From NCBI GenBank assembly GCA_018823795.1, contig JAHJGZ010000125.1, forward strand, positions 1 to 63,549: DNA of 63,549 nucleotides, written 5' to 3'. The stretch comes from Candidatus Omnitrophota bacterium. GTDB lineage: Bacteria > Omnitrophota > Omnitrophia > JAHJGZ01. The position numbers and the translations under genes were made by a program. Below are positions 59,960 through 63,549 of this stretch, piece by piece. The notes under the pieces were generated by a model. That model worked only from the letters and a program-made list of their open reading frames with translations, searched no databases and had not been told where the DNA came from. Positions within the stretch are counted from its first letter, which is position 1; each line of letters begins with the position of its first letter.

Positions 59960-60556
59960 TTAGTACTCCCGTATCCTTTGTAGTTTATTCATAAAACCTA
60001 ACAACATCCCCAAAGCAATGAAAGCACCCGGCGGTAAAATCATTAATAAAAATGGTTCATAGTTTTCTCCGAAAACAGGATAGCCAAATACTGTTCCCGC
60101 ACCAAGTATTTCCCGGATGCTTCCTAAAATTAAAAGCGACAGGGTAAATCCGATTCCCATACCAATTGCATCAAAGAGAGAATCAACAACATTATGTTTT
60201 GATGCATAGGCTTCAGCACGGCCGAGAATCACACAATTAACAACGATTAAAGGGATAAAAAGTCCGAGCACTTTATGTAAATCATAAAAAAATGCGTGTA
60301 AAAGTAAATCAACTATCGTAACAAATGATGCGATAACAACAATAAAAACCGGAATACGTACTCGTGCCGGTATTACTCGACGGATAAGAGAGATTACAAG
60401 ATTGGACCCAAGCAGTACAGCCATTGTTGCAATCCCCATCCCAAATCCATTAATAGCTTCGGTGGTAACCGCAAGGGTCGGACACATACCTAAAACCAGT
60501 CTAAAGACCGGATTTTCTTTTACAATGCCTCGTGTTAAATGTTTCGTAATATTCAT
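59960..60556 (-). CDS. rnfE: Rnf complex subunit E
   Basis: 198 residues, six membrane helices. NPVFRLVLGMCPTLAVTTEA near 15-34 is the RnfE counterpart of the RnfA Cys motif. CVILGRAEAYASKHNVVDSL near 108-127 is also conserved. Its ATG overlaps the rnfG stop (TAATG), implying coupled translation. Confidence 0.95.
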   Translation of the reverse strand: MNITKHLTRGIVKENPVFRLVLGMCPTLAVTTEAINGFGMGIATMAVLLGSNLVISLIRRVIPARVRIPVFIVVIASFVTIVDLLLHAFFYDLHKVLGLFIPLIVVNCVILGRAEAYASKHNVVDSLFDAIGMGIGFTLSLLILGSIREILGAGTVFGYPVFGENYEPFLLMILPPGAFIALGMLLGFMNKLQRIREY

Positions 60557-61131
60557 TACAAAATCTCATCTTTGTGTTTTAGAAATAGGTGCAATGTGTT
60601 TGTTGCTGCTTTTGCCACGGCACGCGATGAAATTGTCGCTGCAGTAACCGCGTCGATTATGCCGCCATCTTGTTTTACCCTAAGCGTATCGTCCCTACTT
60701 TTGAGACGGCTTCCCTTAAATTGTTTAAGAAAGTCATCGCCTCCAGCTTTTGACCCGAGACCTGGTGTCTCTTGATGCTGCAGGAGAACTATCCCTGTTA
60801 TTGCACCTTTTGCATTAACACCAACTAAAATGTTTAAAGTCCCTCCATAGCCTAACGTGGATGAAGCAGTTGCAATGCCAACGACAGCTCCATCTTTCCT
60901 GCCAATGTAATATACTTTTTCCTTGCCGCCCACTATTACTTTTTTTTCTTCCGGTTTTCCATCAAATGGTGGTAATACTTTCTCAACAGAGATAAGTGTC
61001 GCCGCCAACTCTGCGTTGGCAATAGCACCTTTAGTCTTCGTGTAAGTAAAAGATAAACACACTCCGGCAACAATACACGTTATGGTTAACACACATATCA
61101 TTTTCAGCATTGAATCTTTTTTCTTACTCAT
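60556..61131 (-). CDS. rnfG: Rnf complex subunit G (covalent FMN)
   Basis: 191 residues: one N-terminal helix (MICVLTITCIVAGVCLSF), then the FMN-binding domain with YIGRKDGAVVGIATASSTLG and the flavinylation region GGIIDAVTAATISSRAVAKA. The usual S/T-G-A-T motif here reads T-A-A-T, Ala replacing Gly, with the acceptor Thr retained. It carries a phosphoester-bound FMN on the periplasmic side. Confidence 0.93.
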   Translation of the reverse strand: MSKKKDSMLKMICVLTITCIVAGVCLSFTYTKTKGAIANAELAATLISVEKVLPPFDGKPEEKKVIVGGKEKVYYIGRKDGAVVGIATASSTLGYGGTLNILVGVNAKGAITGIVLLQHQETPGLGSKAGGDDFLKQFKGSRLKSRDDTLRVKQDGGIIDAVTAATISSRAVAKAATNTLHLFLKHKDEIL

Positions 61132-61147
61132 GACGTTTTAAATGTGG

Positions 61148-62086
61148 CTATCCTTTCTTCTTACTATTCTTCTGCTGCCCAAGTCTTCGTGGTACACACC
61201 ACCGATCTATCAATGGAGTAAAGGCATTCATAATTAATATCGAATAGCATACGCCTTCGGGATACCCACCCCACTGCCGAATGGCAACCGTAATAATTGC
61301 ACACCCCAGAGCAAAAACAATTCCTCCTTTTCGCGTAAGCGGTGTCGTAACCATATCGGTAATCATAAAAAATGCGCCGAGAATAACACCGCCGGCTAAA
61401 ATTTCATAGACTGGGTCACGCCCAACAATAACTGATAAGCAAAAAACGGCTGCAATATTTATAAGAGGTATTTCCCATCGAATAATACCTCGTACGATTA
61501 AAAACAATCCGCCAAGAATAAGAGCAAGCGCAGAAGTTTCCCCCAAGCTGCCACCTACCTGTCCTATGAAAAGGTCATAATAAGAAGGTAATTCTGTAAC
61601 AATCCGTTCTTTCACCAACGCAAGAGGTGTTGCGGTACTTACCCCTTCGAATGGGCTGATCCATGTCGTCATAAACCGGGGAAATGCGGCTAATAAAATT
61701 GCACGTGCCGCAAGTGCTGGATTAAAAATATTTGCGCCCAGGCCTCCAAACAATTCTTTCACTAAAAAAATAGCCAACATTGCACCAAGCGCAATCATCC
61801 ATGTTGGTAGCGTCGGTGGTACAACAAAAGCAAGGAGCATTCCCGTAATAACGGCACTACCATCCATAATGGTTGTATCCCGTCGCCGCAGGCGCCGAAT
61901 AACAAACTCTGTAACAACACACATGGTAACAGAAACAGTGACAAGGCGAAGTGCCTGCATGCCAAACAATGCAAGTGCCGCAATAAATGCAGGAAGGAGT
62001 GCAATCACCACACTCCACATAATTTTATTGACCGACTCACCATCGCGGATATGCGGCGCAACTGAGAGTTCCAAGAGTGGTTTCAT
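61148..62086 (-). CDS. rnfD: Rnf complex subunit D (covalent FMN)
   Basis: 312 residues with about ten membrane helices. FGGLGANIFNPALAARAILL near 113-132 and GVSTATPLALVKER near 148-161 include the S-T-A-T-type flavinylation site. GDPVYEILAGGVILGAFFMI near 223-242 is conserved. It passes electrons across the membrane and drives Na+ or H+ movement. It overlaps rnfC by four bases. Confidence 0.95.
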   Translation of the reverse strand: MKPLLELSVAPHIRDGESVNKIMWSVVIALLPAFIAALALFGMQALRLVTVSVTMCVVTEFVIRRLRRRDTTIMDGSAVITGMLLAFVVPPTLPTWMIALGAMLAIFLVKELFGGLGANIFNPALAARAILLAAFPRFMTTWISPFEGVSTATPLALVKERIVTELPSYYDLFIGQVGGSLGETSALALILGGLFLIVRGIIRWEIPLINIAAVFCLSVIVGRDPVYEILAGGVILGAFFMITDMVTTPLTRKGGIVFALGCAIITVAIRQWGGYPEGVCYSILIMNAFTPLIDRWCVPRRLGQQKNSKKKG

Positions 62087-63426
62087 GTCAAATTCTTTTC
62101 TTTTTGTTGTAACTTTTCTTGTCGCAATAATTCATTTTTTATCATTTTAACCGACTGGACCATCGGCCTTTTTGCTGGGCATACATACGCACACGCACCA
62201 CATTCAATACAATCGTGTACGCCCCACTCATCAGCCTGTGTATATCGTTCGCTTTCACCGGCCAGTGTAATAATATTTGGCACAAGTCCCATGGGACACA
62301 CATCGACACACCTGCCGCATCGGATACAAGGACGTGTTCTCGGGAAACGACATTCTGCAGGACTCATAATAAGAATCCCAGACGTTGCTTTCACTATGGG
62401 AATTTCAAGCCTTTCTTGTGCGATCCCCATCAAGGGACCGCCCATAATCACTCGTAAAGGACTATCTAACAGACCGCCAATTTCTTGAATAACATCCCTA
62501 AAAGACATCCCCACGCGCACACGAACATTTTGTGAACTTTTAATGAATCTACCGCTCACCGTAACAATTCGTTCAAACAACGGTTTATTAAAATACACCG
62601 CTTCATACACCGCAACAGTGGTTCCAACATTTTGAACAATAACACCAACATCCATTGGCAACCCCCTTAAGGGAACCTCCCGGCCCACAATAGATTTTAT
62701 GAGTTGTTTTTCAGCCCCCTGGGGATATTTTACATCAAGAAGAACAGGATGAATATTGCCAATATTCATCCCGCGAATTTTACTTAAAAATAGCTCATAG
62801 GCATCCATTTTATTTTTCTCAATACCGATAAAACAGGTTTGAGCCCCCACCGCTTTCATTATAAGTAGCGTTCCTTTGATAATATCCACTGGATTGTACA
62901 GCATAAGCATATGGTCACATGTTAAGTAAGGCTCACATTCCGCCCCATTAATAATTATTGTATCGATTTTTTTTGATGGGGGAGGAGAAAGTTTAACGTG
63001 TGTAGGAAAAGCAGCACCGCCTAAACCAACGACGCCTGCTTCTTTTACCATATCAATAATTTCAGCCGGTAATAACGCTTCTGGATTTGCACGAGATTTA
63101 ATGGAAACATCTCTCTCGTCCCGTCCATCAGATTCAATGTAGGCCGCTTGTGCTCTTCCAAGAACAGGATGGGGAAAAAAATCAATTTTCTTTACCGTTC
63201 CGCTAATGCTTGCATGGACAGGGCTAGAAATAAATCCGCTTGCCTCACCGATCTTAGTTCCCACCTTTACTGAATCACCAATTTTAATAAGCGGCTTTGC
63301 GGGAGCACCAATATGCTGCACAAACGGTATCGTCACCGATGATGGCGGTTTTACCTGTTTGATCGGATTGATTAAACTTGAATCTTTATAACAAGGAGGA
63401 TGAATCCCACCAGAAAATCCTTTCAC
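62083..63426 (-). CDS. rnfC: Rnf complex subunit C (NADH-binding)
   Basis: 447 residues. Barrel-sandwich N-terminal part (PLIKIGDSVKVGTKIGEASG), then VVGLGGAAFPTHVKLSPPPS (NADH/FMN-binding fold) and IINGAECEPYLTCDHMLM, and two 4Fe-4S sets (CIRCGRCVDVCPMG; CIECGACAYVCPAK). It is the NAD+-reducing end of the complex. The start is GTG with AAAGGAG 6 bases upstream. First gene of rnfCDGEAB. Confidence 0.96.
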   Translation of the reverse strand: MKGFSGGIHPPCYKDSSLINPIKQVKPPSSVTIPFVQHIGAPAKPLIKIGDSVKVGTKIGEASGFISSPVHASISGTVKKIDFFPHPVLGRAQAAYIESDGRDERDVSIKSRANPEALLPAEIIDMVKEAGVVGLGGAAFPTHVKLSPPPSKKIDTIIINGAECEPYLTCDHMLMLYNPVDIIKGTLLIMKAVGAQTCFIGIEKNKMDAYELFLSKIRGMNIGNIHPVLLDVKYPQGAEKQLIKSIVGREVPLRGLPMDVGVIVQNVGTTVAVYEAVYFNKPLFERIVTVSGRFIKSSQNVRVRVGMSFRDVIQEIGGLLDSPLRVIMGGPLMGIAQERLEIPIVKATSGILIMSPAECRFPRTRPCIRCGRCVDVCPMGLVPNIITLAGESERYTQADEWGVHDCIECGACAYVCPAKRPMVQSVKMIKNELLRQEKLQQKEKNLT

Positions 63427-63436
63427 GAGAACTCCT

Positions 63437-63477
63437 TTAGTGAGCCCTTATTATCTTTTTAGGAACGAATTAATCCC
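63437..63477 (-). repeat. Degenerate start-proximal element upstream of rnfC
   Basis: On the minus strand GGGATTAATTCG (63477-63466) is followed after a short gap by CTCACTAA (63444-63437) immediately before the AGGAG of rnfC. This matches the two ends of the accA/rpsP/pilT element, but the inner CTTATG/CATAAG stem is missing. It may be a decayed or shorter copy. The window ends shortly after. Confidence 0.35.
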
Positions 63478-63549
63478 ACGCTCAAAAACTATTTTCTACT
63501 ACAAAACGTGAGAAGACATAAAGACCATTAATAACTATTACTTTTCTAA

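Overview
This window comes from a Gram-negative (diderm), moderately AT-rich, flagellated bacterium. Evidence for an outer membrane is the flagellar L- and P-ring genes, two secretin-type proteins and a heptosyltransferase-like GT9 enzyme. The gene order polA-coaE-rho-rpmE-prfA-prmC-murA, a type II secretion/type IV pilus hybrid with a GspE-N domain array, and a six-gene Rnf complex recall PVC-related lineages (Omnitrophota or Planctomycetota). That placement is an inference from gene order and family memory, not a demonstrated assignment. Almost everything is on the minus strand; only three genes (positions 15401-16312 and 22902-25005) are on the plus strand.

Region 1 (1-15 kb) is flagellar. 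Read in transcription order it runs flgF-flgG-flgA-flgH-flgI-flgJ(rod domain)-flgN-flgK-flgL-fliW-csrA-flagellin 2, then flagellin 1, fliD, fliS and a CgeB-like glycosyltransferase. A near-consensus sigma-54 promoter (15073-15088) precedes the rod/ring/hook-junction operon and a near-consensus sigma-28 promoter (1850-1876) precedes fliS, which implies a two-tier flagellar hierarchy. FliW and CsrA sit directly upstream of flagellin 2, and the flagellin 1 leader carries GGA motifs suited to CsrA control.

Region 2 (15-36 kb) is mixed housekeeping: a TPR protein, accA, a LysM/L,D-transpeptidase, a DUF212 membrane protein, a ComM/YifB ATPase, sugar-transfer genes including a truncated Maf-like protein, a predicted zinc metallopeptidase, yraN-rnhB-rplS-trmD-rpsP, and murA-prmC-prfA-rpmE-rho-coaE-polA. 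Region 3 (36-58 kb) is one long T2SS/T4P cluster, in transcription order: an isolated pseudopilin, a GspE-N (MshEN) triple-repeat protein broken by a one-base frameshift, GspE, PilT, GspE, GspF, GspG, GspH, GspI, GspJ, a giant GspK, a HEAT-repeat protein, a PilM-PilN fusion (GspL-like), PilO/GspM-like, PilP/GspC-like, a TPR protein carrying a secretin N0-like domain, and two short secretin C-domain proteins. Region 4 (58-63.5 kb) is thioredoxin and rnfC-D-G-E-A-B, the ion-pumping ferredoxin:NAD+ oxidoreductase.

The most unusual signal is a set of palindromic repeats placed at gene starts. Four ~115-bp copies of one element, bounded by inverted repeats, each supply the ribosome-binding site, start codon and prepilin leader of gspG, gspH, gspI and gspJ; one inverted-repeat arm itself encodes the T/A-G-F-T prepilin cleavage site. 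A second structured element with base-pair covariation sits immediately upstream of the Shine-Dalgarno sequences of accA, rpsP and pilT, with a degenerate copy before rnfC. No transposase, CRISPR array, tRNA or rRNA was recognised.
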